A DNA stretch of 64,000 nucleotides from Comamonas testosteroni. Lineage in GTDB: Bacteria > Pseudomonadota > Gammaproteobacteria > Burkholderiales > Burkholderiaceae_C. The stretch covers positions 2,790,001 to 2,854,000 of the forward strand of contig NZ_CP043568.1 of assembly GCF_014076415.1 (NCBI RefSeq), given 5' to 3'. Positions 28,226 through 36,389 of the stretch are shown one piece after another. The translations under genes were made by a program, and so were the position numbers. The notes beneath the pieces are model-generated. The model had not been told where the DNA came from. It did not search any database and worked only from the letters and a program-made list of their open reading frames with translations. Numbering within the stretch: the stretch's first letter is position 1; each line of letters opens with the position of its first letter.

Positions 28226-31200
28226 TCAGGACAAACCATCGATTCTACGAGCCTCGGAGGCTTCGTGCGGCGGCTCAGCGCTTTTTGAGGGGGCGCCAGA
28301 CCATTTACGGCGCATCCAGTTGGCAAAATCATCGAGATAGCAGTAAACCACAGGCACCACGACCAGGGTCAGCAGCGAGGAAGTGATGACGCCGCCGATC
28401 ACGGCCTGGCCCATGGGGGCGCGTTGCTCGGAGCCTTCGGTGACCGCAAAGGCCAGCGGCACCATGCCGAAGATCATGGCCAGCGTGGTCATCAGGATCG
28501 GGCGCAGGCGCACCCGGGCCGCCAGCAGCAGCGCTTCGTTGCGCGGCAGGCCTGGCTCGGTCTGGCCGCTGACCTCGTCGGTGCGGGGTTCGCGGGCGCG
28601 GATGGCAAAGTCCACCAGCAAAATGGCGTTCTTGGTCACCAGACCCATGAGCATGACCACTCCGATGATGGAGAACATGGACAGGGCCGAGCCGAACATC
28701 ATCAGTGCCAGCACCACGCCTATCAGAGTCAGGGGCAGCGAGGTCATGAGCGCCAGGGGCTGGAGAAAGCTCTTGAACTGGCTGGCCAGAATCATGTAGA
28801 TGAAGATGATGGCCAGCATCAGCGCGGAAATCGCGTAGCCAAAGGATTCGGCCATGTTCTTGGCCGCACCGCTGAACTGGTAGCTATAGCCGGGCGGCAT
28901 GGGAATGGTGGCCAGTGCCTGCTTGATATCGGCCGTGACCTCGCCCGTGCTGCGCAGATAGACATTGGCGTTGATGGCGACCTCGCGGTTGAGATTGCGG
29001 CGGTTGATCTGGCTGGGGCCGGTGCTGTCCACCACGCTGGCAATCTGGTTGAGGCGCACGATGCGCATGCCGCCATCTCCGGCCGCCAGTGCAAACGGCA
29101 GGCGCTCCAGGTCCTGCGGCGTGGTGCGCACCTCGGGCTCGAGCCGCACGTTCACGTCATAGGTCTGGTCGTCGCTGGCCCGCCAGTTGCCCACGGTCTG
29201 GCCGGCCACCCAGGTGCGCAGCGCGCCGGCCATATTGCCTATCGACAGGCCCAGATCGGCCGCGGCATCGCGATGGACCTCGATATTGACCATGGGCTTG
29301 TTGGGCTTGAGGCTGGAGTCCAGGTCGACCAGGCCCGGAATATCGTCGATTCGCTCCTGCACGATCTGGCTCAGGCGGGCCAGTTCGTCCAGATCTGGGC
29401 CCATGAGAGAGAATTCGACCTGCTTTTGCCCGCCCACGGCCTCGCGCAGGCCCACATGGGTGAGCTTGATGCCCGCTATCGCCTGCAGCCTGGGGCGCAG
29501 ATAGGCCGAAATCTCGTCCACATTGCGGTTGCGCTGATGGCGGTCAACCAGGCGCACATAGATATTGGCGTAGTTCTTGCCGTTGGCATTGCCGGTGTTG
29601 ATGGTGGTCAGCGTGTAGCGCACCTCGGGCAAGGCGCGCAATATGTCCGTCACCTGTCTGGCCTTGGCTTCGGTGGCTTCGATCGAGGAGCCTTCGGGGG
29701 TGTTGAAGCTGATCGAAGTTTCCGAGAAGTCCGCCTTGGGTACAAATTCGGTGCCAAGCAAGGGTACAAGCGCGATGCTAGCTATGAAAATAATGAATGC
29801 CAGCGCCAGGGTGAGCAGCTTGTGGGCCAGCGACCAGCGCAGTATGCCCTGGTAGAAGTCCGAGAGCCGGTCGCTCATGCGCTCCACCCAGGCCGTCACG
29901 CGCCCCAGCGTGCGGTCGTACAGGCTTTTGCTGTCATGTTCGCCGTGGGCGTGGATCGCCGGGTCATGCCAGACGCTGGAAAGCATGGGGTCCAGCGTGA
30001 AGCTGACAAACATGGAGATCAGCACGGCAGCCACGATGGTGATGCCGAACTCATGGAAGAACTGCCCGATGATGCCGCCCATAAAGCCTATGGGCAGAAA
30101 TACGGCGACGATGGAGAGCGTGGTGGCAAGCACGGCCAGCCCGATCTCCTGCGTGCCTTCCATGGCTGCCTGATAGGCGTTCTTGCCCATCTGTACATGG
30201 CGCACGATGTTCTCTCGCACCACGATGGCATCGTCGATCAGCAGGCCCACGCAAAGCGAGAGCGCCATCAGCGTGACCATATTGATGGAAAAGCCGAACC
30301 AGTACATGAAGAGGAAGGTGCCGATCAGCGCGATGGGCAGTGTCAGCCCCGTGATCACCGTGGAACGCCAGGAGTTCAGGAACAGAAACACGATGAGCAC
30401 CGTGAGCAAGGCACCCTCGATCAGCGTCTGGCGAACGTTGTCCACGCCCACGCGGATGGCGCGCGAGTTGTCGGCAATCGCCTGCAGGCGCACGCCGGGC
30501 GGCAGCTCGGGAGCGATGGCTTTGATCGCTGCATTCAGGCCGTCGACCACCTCGATGGTGTTCTCGTCCTGGGCCTTTTGCACGGACATCAGCAGCGTAC
30601 GGCTGCCGTTGTACAGCGCCAGGGTCTGCAGCTCCTGCGCATCGTCCTGCACGCGGGCCAGCTGGCCGACGCGGATCGGGGCGCCGTTGCGGTAGGCCAC
30701 GATGATGCGGGCGAATTCCTCGGGGCGCTGAATGCGGGCATCGATCTGCACCACGCGTTCCTGGGCCTTGGATCGGATCGCCCCCACGGGCAGATCCTGG
30801 TTCTCGGCACGCACCGCCTGGGCAACCTGCTCGGGGGTGATGGCGTAGGCCTCGAGCGCCCGTGGGTCCAGATAGACATTGATCTCGCGCTTGGTGGCTC
30901 CCACCATGTTCACGGCGCCCACGCCGCGCACGTTCTCCAGCCGCTTTTTCAGCACCTGGTCGGCCCAACTGGTCAGTGCAATCGCATCGGGCGGCATCAC
31001 GTTCTGGCCATCGGGGGCGGGCTCGCCGTGCAGGGCATGGGGGTCTGGCAGCACGGCCAGCGACCAGACTGCCGTGCTGGCCGGGTCGAAACGGATGACG
31101 CGCGGTTCCTTGACCTCGTCGCGCAGAGTGGGGCGCACCGAGGCGACCTTCTCGCGCACATCGTCGGCAGCGCGGCGCCCGTCTATATGCAGCTGGAACT

Positions 31201-31480
31201 CGATGATGACGACGCTGGTGCCTTCGTAGCTGCGCGAGGTCAGGGCATTGATGCCGGCGACCGAGTTGACGCTTTCCTCGATCTTCTTGGTGACCTCGCT
31301 CTCCACGATCTCGGGCGAGGCGCCCGGATATTCGACTGTCACCACCACCACGGGAAATTCGATGTTCGGGAACTGGTCGACCTTGAGCCGTTGGTAGGAA
31401 AAAATGCCCGACACCACAAATGCCAGCATGAGCATGGTGGCCAGAACCGGGTTTTTCAGGCTGATGCGCGTGAACCACAT
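28226..31480 (-). CDS. RND efflux pump, inner-membrane transporter
   Basis: A 1084-residue protein of normal HAE1-type length. It has an N-terminal helix, two large periplasmic loops (about 35-345 and 580-890) and two sets of six helices. Motifs include [21 protein letters not shown] cut at the N-terminal porter domain start, and in helix 4 the proton-relay residues of [17 protein letters not shown] (two adjacent Asp). The second half holds the matching [16 protein letters not shown]. It exports drugs, detergents or other amphiphiles by proton antiport. The ATG directly follows the TAA of the adaptor gene. Confidence 0.93.
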   Translation of the reverse strand: MWFTRISLKNPVLATMLMLAFVVSGIFSYQRLKVDQFPNIEFPVVVVTVEYPGASPEIVESEVTKKIEESVNSVAGINALTSRSYEGTSVVIIEFQLHIDGRRAADDVREKVASVRPTLRDEVKEPRVIRFDPASTAVWSLAVLPDPHALHGEPAPDGQNVMPPDAIALTSWADQVLKKRLENVRGVGAVNMVGATKREINVYLDPRALEAYAITPEQVAQAVRAENQDLPVGAIRSKAQERVVQIDARIQRPEEFARIIVAYRNGAPIRVGQLARVQDDAQELQTLALYNGSRTLLMSVQKAQDENTIEVVDGLNAAIKAIAPELPPGVRLQAIADNSRAIRVGVDNVRQTLIEGALLTVLIVFLFLNSWRSTVITGLTLPIALIGTFLFMYWFGFSINMVTLMALSLCVGLLIDDAIVVRENIVRHVQMGKNAYQAAMEGTQEIGLAVLATTLSIVAVFLPIGFMGGIIGQFFHEFGITIVAAVLISMFVSFTLDPMLSSVWHDPAIHAHGEHDSKSLYDRTLGRVTAWVERMSDRLSDFYQGILRWSLAHKLLTLALAFIIFIASIALVPLLGTEFVPKADFSETSISFNTPEGSSIEATEAKARQVTDILRALPEVRYTLTTINTGNANGKNYANIYVRLVDRHQRNRNVDEISAYLRPRLQAIAGIKLTHVGLREAVGGQKQVEFSLMGPDLDELARLSQIVQERIDDIPGLVDLDSSLKPNKPMVNIEVHRDAAADLGLSIGNMAGALRTWVAGQTVGNWRASDDQTYDVNVRLEPEVRTTPQDLERLPFALAAGDGGMRIVRLNQIASVVDSTGPSQINRRNLNREVAINANVYLRSTGEVTADIKQALATIPMPPGYSYQFSGAAKNMAESFGYAISALMLAIIFIYMILASQFKSFLQPLALMTSLPLTLIGVVLALMMFGSALSMFSIIGVVMLMGLVTKNAILLVDFAIRAREPRTDEVSGQTEPGLPRNEALLLAARVRLRPILMTTLAMIFGMVPLAFAVTEGSEQRAPMGQAVIGGVITSSLLTLVVVPVVYCYLDDFANWMRRKWSGAPSKSAEPPHEASEARRIDGLS

Positions 31481-32767
31481 TTATGGGCTCCCGGGGCGAC
31501 CTGCTTCCGCCTCCTTGGCACCGGGGGCCTTAACGGCAGCCTGGTTCGACTCCTCGACCAGCGTTCCTTCGCGCAGACCGCCGGTGCTGCCGGCCAGTAT
31601 CCGGTCGCCCGCATTCAGGCCTTTGAGGATCTGAACCCAGGTTGCACCTTCATGGGCAGACTGGCGCCCCAGTTCCACGGTCTTGTGGATCACTCGAAGC
31701 TCTGTGCGGGCGGCCATCTCCTGGGCCGGCTGCGGTGCGACTGCGGCCACGGCCGGCTTGCCGGCTTGCAGCACCTGCACATAGGGCTGGGGCTTGTCGG
31801 TGCGCACGGCGGCCAGAGGCACGGCCAGTTGGCTGGCGTTGCCGGTCAGTAGGCTTCCTTGCAAAAATAGACCAGGGCGCAACTGGGGAGTGCGCTGGCT
31901 GCTATTGTTCTTGGCGGCTTCGTCCGCTTGTACTGCCAGATAGACGGCCACGGTGCGCGAGCCGGTCTGGGCGCTGGGGTTGATGCGCACCACCTTGGCG
32001 GTGATGGCGGTCATGTCCTGGGGGGCACCGGGCACTTGCAACTCGGCCATCTGGCCGACTTGAACCTGCACCGAATCTGCGGGAGCGAGCTGGGCCATGA
32101 TTTCCAGCTTGCCTGGATCGACGACTTCGACGATGCGCGCTTCCACACCGACACGCTCCCCGTTCTGGACAAAGCGCTGGGCGATCCGACCGCTCATGGG
32201 GCTGGTGATGACGGCGTCCGTGACGGCCTTGCGGGCCGCATCGGCTGCGGCCTGGGCGGCAGCCAGATTGGCGCGGGCCGAATCCAGATTGGCCTGGGAG
32301 GTCAGCAGTGCCGTGGTGGAGATAAAGCCTTTTTGCACCAGGGCTGCATTGTTGTCCTGATTGCGCTGGGCAATCGCCAGCTGGGCTCTGGAGGCATCGG
32401 CCTGCTGCTGAGCCTGACGCCAGCGTGCCTCGGCTTCCGTAGCATCGACGCGCGCCAGCTGCTGTCCCTTGCTGACACTATCGCCTTCGCGTACCGTCAG
32501 GCCGCGCAGTTCGCCCGCGACATAAGCTTTGACCACGGCCGAGTTCACTGCTTGAACCACGCCGTTGAGGGGAACGCTCAAGGCAAGCTGAAGGGGCTGG
32601 GCCGTCAGAACCTCTTGGGTAGCCAGTTGTATGGGCAGTTCCAGCGGCGCCGAGCCGTTGACCATGGCCTGCTTTTTATGCTGCAGATTGACGACTGCGC
32701 GCCAGCCTGTGATGGCCAGCAAGCCGATCAGAGCCAGACTCAAGGCCCAGCGGCTGGAACGCTTCAT
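31481..32767 (-). CDS. RND efflux pump, periplasmic adaptor subunit (MFP)
   Basis: A 428-residue protein anchored by an N-terminal helix (WALSLALIGLLAITGW). Parts in order: a barrel-sandwich start (VVKAYVAGELRGLTVREGDSV is the biotinyl-like half), a coiled-coil hairpin with many Ala, Gln and Ser (residues 125-195), the second lipoyl half VITSPMSGRIAQRFVQNGERV, the beta-barrel and the membrane-proximal domain. ATG 32767 has GAGGGA upstream; the frame extends further but without signal features. It links the pump to the outer-membrane duct. No regulator gene is adjacent; the msrA fragment lies upstream in divergent orientation. Confidence 0.92.
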   Translation of the reverse strand: MKRSSRWALSLALIGLLAITGWRAVVNLQHKKQAMVNGSAPLELPIQLATQEVLTAQPLQLALSVPLNGVVQAVNSAVVKAYVAGELRGLTVREGDSVSKGQQLARVDATEAEARWRQAQQQADASRAQLAIAQRNQDNNAALVQKGFISTTALLTSQANLDSARANLAAAQAAADAARKAVTDAVITSPMSGRIAQRFVQNGERVGVEARIVEVVDPGKLEIMAQLAPADSVQVQVGQMAELQVPGAPQDMTAITAKVVRINPSAQTGSRTVAVYLAVQADEAAKNNSSQRTPQLRPGLFLQGSLLTGNASQLAVPLAAVRTDKPQPYVQVLQAGKPAVAAVAPQPAQEMAARTELRVIHKTVELGRQSAHEGATWVQILKGLNAGDRILAGSTGGLREGTLVEESNQAAVKAPGAKEAEAGRPGSP

Positions 32768-32952
32768 GTTATGTATCCCTCTGAGGCAGGTTTCTTCTGT
32801 TCTATGCGCCCCATGGTAGGGCTTGTATTGCAACGCAGCAAGCAGTGTAGTGGGCGCCCTGCAGCATAGCGGGGCCGCAATCGCTGTCACTGGTGGAAAT
32901 GGGTAGTTGATTTGAGCTACGCTTGACGCGTCTTAAAAACGAGGAGCCGGTG

Positions 32953-33030
32953 ATGGCTGCGGAAACCATTTATCTGGGTGGAGGTTGCTTTTGGTGCACT
33001 GAAGCTGTTTTTTATAAAAAAGATAAATAA
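32953..33030 (+). pseudogene. msrA: msrA 5' fragment left at the element's left junction
   Basis: GAGGAGCC precedes an ATG that begins MAAETIYLGGGCFWCTEA, the authentic N-terminus of peptide methionine sulfoxide reductase A up to the catalytic Cys loop. After GAAGCT the reading frame enters element DNA, adds VFYKKDK and stops at TAA 33028. This is the original chromosomal start of msrA with its own ribosome site, cut off by insertion. It could still be transcribed and make a 25-residue peptide. Confidence 0.9.
32980..33008 (+). repeat. attL copy of the integration site
   Basis: This stretch repeats at 42337-42365 with only two or three differences. The uninterrupted shared core is TGGTGCACTGAAGC at 32992-33005, flanked by GGAGGTTGCTT and one differing base on each side. 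The core encodes the conserved Trp-Cys-Thr-Glu of the MsrA active site. Crossover most likely took place in the core. Confidence 0.85.
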
Positions 33031-33039
33031 AAACAATGG

Positions 33040-33103
33040 TTTGTGAAATTGAAAAAGTGGAAATTTGTGAAATTTCCACTTCTTTCACAAGCTGCTATCA
33101 CAA
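33040..33103. repeat. Putative integrase arm-type sites, left end
   Basis: TTTGTGAAAT occurs at 33040-33049 and 33064-33073, and its reverse form TTTCACAA at 33083-33090. The same decamer recurs at the right end (42238). A perfect 12-bp inverted repeat, AAGTGGAAATTT with its mirror, spans 33055-33081 and includes one copy. Such repeats next to att cores are typical arm sites of tyrosine integrases; assignment is by inference. Confidence 0.6.
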
Positions 33104-33132
33104 GTAGTTAAATTGACTTTTTTACTTTGCTA

Positions 33133-33405
33133 CTAATTTTGATTGGACGTGAGGTCCACTTCATCAAGAGCTTTGAAGAACTCTGACGGCTTCATGTTCA
33201 AAGTCTTAATGATTCGGGCCGTGTTGACTAAGGCAAGGTTCCGCTCACCACGTTCAACTCCACCCATGTAGCTACGGTCAATGCCACATGCGTCGGCAAA
33301 CTCTTCTTGCGTCATCCCAAGCTCCTTTCTGTACTGACGTACAGCCAAGCCAAATTTGACTAATACGAGCGGGCGTTCTTCTGAGGGTAAGGGTTTACGA
33401 GCCAT
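33133..33405 (-). CDS. XRE-family helix-turn-helix regulator
   Basis: A 90-residue DNA-binding protein. The Cro/C1-type HTH is LAVRQYRKELGMTQEEFADACGIDRSYMGGVERGERN split over residues 18-55, followed by a short helix that may dimerise. The ATG at 33405 has AGGAGG directly before it, unusually close; GTG 33441 is the other in-frame choice but falls in the 15-bp tandem repeats. It is divergent from the secreted-protein gene, and the repeats between them are the likely operator. It probably controls element genes or its own expression. Confidence 0.85.
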   Translation of the reverse strand: MARKPLPSEERPLVLVKFGLAVRQYRKELGMTQEEFADACGIDRSYMGGVERGERNLALVNTARIIKTLNMKPSEFFKALDEVDLTSNQN

Positions 33406-33424
33406 CCTCCTATGTTTGTTGTTT

Positions 33425-33484
33425 GCGGTCCAAAAGACCACGGTTCATAAGAAGACGGTCCATAAGTTCGCGGACTATGAGTAT
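33425..33484. repeat. Four 15-bp tandem repeats, operator- or iteron-like
   Basis: Copies begin at 33425, 33440, 33455 and 33470, exactly 15 bp apart. The conserved part is RCGGTCCATAAG, seen as GCGGTCCAAAAG, ACGGTTCATAAG, ACGGTCCATAAG and GCGGACTATGAG, each followed by three variable bases. They fill the space between the divergent XRE and secreted-protein genes. Confidence 0.75.
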
Positions 33485-33544
33485 CTTTTTTGTTAGCATC
33501 TGTGCTTGCTGATGCATGGTGCCCAGCTAGACACGGAGAACAAA

Positions 33545-34375
33545 TTGTCAAAAACTAAGAACATGGCATTTTCAATTGCCATTGCCACACTCGCTATTAC
33601 GGCTTCTGCTCAATCCTTTACTCCAGCGAAGCCGTTTTTCTCCCTATCTAAGTTTGGTGATACAAAGGTTGGAAATTCCAGTATTTGTTGGGAAGCTTAT
33701 AAGCCTGACTTTACCTGTTCTGCAGGTGATACTAAGTGCAAGATTGCACTGGAAGAAATTGGCAGGGAGGGAACTGATTGTGATATGGCTTACGCTTGGA
33801 CTTCTCCTAAATCTCGTTCAAATATGCCAGTTCCTCTTACACTGGCTGCATTTGAAAACGCAGTCCCAGATATTACATGGCCAAAAGGTTTAATGCCTCA
33901 AAACTTTCAAAGCTACGGCCAGTTGGAGTTTTTCTATCAAGCTTTGATGTATGTTCCTGCGTTGCCATCTGCAAGCATGAGCGCATCCGACATTAAAAAA
34001 GCAGTGGTTGCGCTTGATAGCAAGCTGAATAAAATTAACACTGACCGTGAGCGCATCTGGAATCGTGTTTTTGATAAAAATCAGACGTGGGGTTCTTGGA
34101 ATAAAGCAAAAATTCAAACAACTTTGAAAGCCCAAGAAGCCTCCATCTTGAAGCGTCGGAATGCAATCAACTTCATGGCCTCTTCTGAAGACGCTTTCAA
34201 GCAATACAAAGCAGCATTCAATAAATTCTTTACCCCTCAGGGTGTTGAAGTTCCTGTTTTGAGTGCTTCTGCGGTTCAAGGTAAGTCCCTAAGTGCATAT
34301 GAATGCCAGTTCTTGAATGCAACTGAAGACTTTCAAGCTCTCCAAGCTCAATACAAATTTTCTTGCTCTAAATAA
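33545..34375 (+). CDS. Secreted protein of unknown function
   Basis: Not recognised. Starting at TTG 33545, which has GGAGAACAAA upstream, the product is 276 residues with a textbook signal peptide (KTKNMAFSIAIATLAITASAQS). Earlier in-frame TTG 33506 and ATG 33512 would add a charged tail before it. The mature part has five or more Cys (SICWEAYKPDFTCSAGDTKC and others), a Trp-Pro-rich middle, and a helical Lys-rich segment with WGSWNKAKIQTTLKAQEA. The gene is AT-rich compared with the chromosome. It ends at a strong terminator and is divergent from the XRE gene. Confidence 0.75.
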   Translation: MSKTKNMAFSIAIATLAITASAQSFTPAKPFFSLSKFGDTKVGNSSICWEAYKPDFTCSAGDTKCKIALEEIGREGTDCDMAYAWTSPKSRSNMPVPLTLAAFENAVPDITWPKGLMPQNFQSYGQLEFFYQALMYVPALPSASMSASDIKKAVVALDSKLNKINTDRERIWNRVFDKNQTWGSWNKAKIQTTLKAQEASILKRRNAINFMASSEDAFKQYKAAFNKFFTPQGVEVPVLSASAVQGKSLSAYECQFLNATEDFQALQAQYKFSCSK

Positions 34376-34392
34376 TTTTCTCAATGCAATAA

Positions 34393-34420
34393 TAAAAAGC
34401 GCCTTCGGGCGCTTTTTATT
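34393..34420 (+). terminator. Terminator after the secreted-protein gene
   Basis: AAAAAGCGCC and GGCGCTTTTT arms around TTCG form a perfect hairpin with a T-run. Confidence 0.9.
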
Positions 34421-34477
34421 TGACTTTATTGTTTTAATCTAATTAAAATTGAATATAGTAAATTTTAAGGAGATTGA

Positions 34478-34768
34478 ATGAATATACCAAGAAATAAGAA
34501 TGGAGCTATTGACTACATTTTGATAAATAAAATATATATTGTGTACGACCCCAAAGGGGTTCCTCTATTCGTTGTGGCTATTACAAATTCTAGCCATAAA
34601 ACCGAAGTGGCGACAGTTAATTTAATCAATGAAATAAAGTCATCAAATATCTCATATGAAGAGAGCACTATTGAAGAGCATGTTTTATATTATCATCTCC
34701 ATGGGAATAATCATGATTCAATGAATAATATGGAGCTTAAAATTCAAAGAAAGAGCTCTTTAAGGTAA
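34478..34768 (+). CDS. Small protein of unknown function
   Basis: A 96-residue hydrophilic protein of very AT-rich codon use, with AAGGAGATTG just before ATG 34478, which supports real translation. It begins MNIPRNKNGAIDYILINKIYI and includes a hydrophobic strand VPLFVVAIT. No family is recognised and no membrane helix or motif is clear. Its end converges with gajB, 196 bp away. Confidence 0.6.
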   Translation: MNIPRNKNGAIDYILINKIYIVYDPKGVPLFVVAITNSSHKTEVATVNLINEIKSSNISYEESTIEEHVLYYHLHGNNHDSMNNMELKIQRKSSLR

Positions 34769-34964
34769 TATTTGCCGGCGTTAGTTATTTCTGACCAATA
34801 TTCCGCTTCGAGTTGAGCGGCATGCTTAAGAGCCGCTGACACAACCCCGCAAATCGCAGATTCGCGGTTGGGATGCGGTGCGAAGCCGCAGGCAGTACAG
34901 GCGTACGACAAGGTAAAGCGACGATGTATCAAGGATTGTGTTAGCGGGTCTAAATGAGCGTTCG

Positions 34965-36389
34965 CTAGCGGTGCGCGAAGGGTGTTAGCAAAGGCGTTGA
35001 CGAGCAAACCACGACTTGGCTTGCACCTCGCGTGAGAGCTACGTATAGGTGTTGAGCAGTCATGCGCTCGGGCTCAAGAATGACCGCGACGTCAGCCTCC
35101 AGACCTTTCAGAAGAAGCGTGCTTCCAACAGCGCGCCGGCCTAACGGACGCCCCAGATGGCGGTTTCGCTCGCGGGTCTGCATCGCCGCGCCAATGAACC
35201 CGCCTTCACCGCCGGCTGCTCTAAGCGCTGATATGCAGCAGTGCAGCACTTCGGGCCGGTAGACACGCGCACCGTGTTGGTTCGCGAGAGACTGGAGCAG
35301 GTCAATCGAGGTCATGTGGCTGGGAGTTGTTACGAACGCCACTGCGGCGGCTTCTGCAGGCGTCGGGGGCGTTCGGGCTCGGCCGCCTCGTATTGTGTCA
35401 ACTCGCGTGAGCAAGTTTGCAGTCCCAACCGCGGTCATCAGTGAAGTCGCGAACTCGGCAAGTTGTCGTAGTGCGTTGGGACTCGCCAAATCGAACCGGT
35501 GGGCAAAATTCACTAGGTCTTTCAGGTCGACTGCCTCGACGGAAGTAGCTCCCGGCGTTTGCATAGTGAGTTGATGACGTCCATTGACATTCATGGAGTC
35601 GCCAATCACCAGAACGCGGCCGTCTCTGTTTGACGCTTCCGTCCGGGCGGCTATGAGTCGCTGCTGCATTTCCATGCCTTGGGTCAGTTGCACCCACTGA
35701 ACACCATCTGGTACTACACGCAGGTCCACAGGTTGACCAGCTTCTAGTGATGCTCGGGCTTGAAGTAGCCAGGCACCCAATGCGTCCCTGCCTGCGAGGC
35801 GCCATCGCCAAGGAGTCTGCAGCGCACCGATGGGCGGAAACATCACCTGAGCTTGGCGCTCCCAGTGGACCAATGGGTCCCGGAAGCCGAATATTGCTTG
35901 CATTGGGTCGCCAAGGATGCACGTGGGCAATGTCTGCGCGATGGAACAGGCAATGGCGTGCTGCGTGATTGTGCAGTCCTGATACTCGTCGACAAGCAAG
36001 CGCGAGTATGTAGAGGCAATGGCGTCACTGATGTGACCGGCCTGTAGAAGTCCTTGCACGGCACTTCGGATAGCCGGGTAGTCGGTGTTCGGGTTGGCCA
36101 GTTCGAGAACGCGCGCGTCGAGGCCTGCACGGAATGGAAACTTGGCCGCTAACCGCATCGCGAAGCCGTCGATGGTCGACAACTTGTAGGCTGAGTTTGG
36201 GACGCCTCCTCGCTGGAGCCTCGCGCGTAAAGCGTTGACTCCAGCGTTGGTGTGCGTCAGCACCAAGACTGGCTTATTGTCGGTGTGCTGACTCAGGGAG
36301 TCCGCGATGAGCTGGGTCTTGCCACATCCAGCTGGGGCGGTAACTGAGCCTAGGCGCGCCTGAAAGATGTCGATTTCAGGTGGTGGCAC
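34965..36389 (-). CDS. gajB: Gabija defence protein GajB, UvrD/PcrA-like helicase
   Basis: A 474-residue superfamily 1 helicase, close in size to known GajB. Walker A is TAPAGCGKTQ (residues 17-26), followed by LVLTHTNAGVNALRARL, Walker B LLVDEYQDC near 134, LGDPMQAIFGF near 160, TPWRWRL, GSTLLLKGLEADVAVILEP and the motif VI-like LYVALTRGASQVVV at the end. All are intact. In Gabija, GajB senses DNA ends or termini and stimulates the GajA nuclease. The start overlaps the gajA end by 14 bp, so translation is coupled. GC-rich codon use differs from the AT-rich genes beside it. Confidence 0.85.
   Translation of the reverse strand: MPPPEIDIFQARLGSVTAPAGCGKTQLIADSLSQHTDNKPVLVLTHTNAGVNALRARLQRGGVPNSAYKLSTIDGFAMRLAAKFPFRAGLDARVLELANPNTDYPAIRSAVQGLLQAGHISDAIASTYSRLLVDEYQDCTITQHAIACSIAQTLPTCILGDPMQAIFGFRDPLVHWERQAQVMFPPIGALQTPWRWRLAGRDALGAWLLQARASLEAGQPVDLRVVPDGVQWVQLTQGMEMQQRLIAARTEASNRDGRVLVIGDSMNVNGRHQLTMQTPGATSVEAVDLKDLVNFAHRFDLASPNALRQLAEFATSLMTAVGTANLLTRVDTIRGGRARTPPTPAEAAAVAFVTTPSHMTSIDLLQSLANQHGARVYRPEVLHCCISALRAAGGEGGFIGAAMQTRERNRHLGRPLGRRAVGSTLLLKGLEADVAVILEPERMTAQHLYVALTRGASQVVVCSSTPLLTPFAHR

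Noticed and set aside
28424..31852. A 1142-codon open frame antisense to the RND pump
   Set aside because: It is the shadow of a conserved pump gene; its product is low in hydrophobic cores and shows no family motif.
33425..33484. CRISPR array
   Set aside because: The repeats are 15 bp in tandem with only three variable bases between conserved parts, with no spacers and no cas genes.
34744..35007. An 87-codon frame overlapping both the small protein gene and the gajB end
   Set aside because: It overlaps supported genes on both sides and lacks a ribosome site; kept out for want of evidence.
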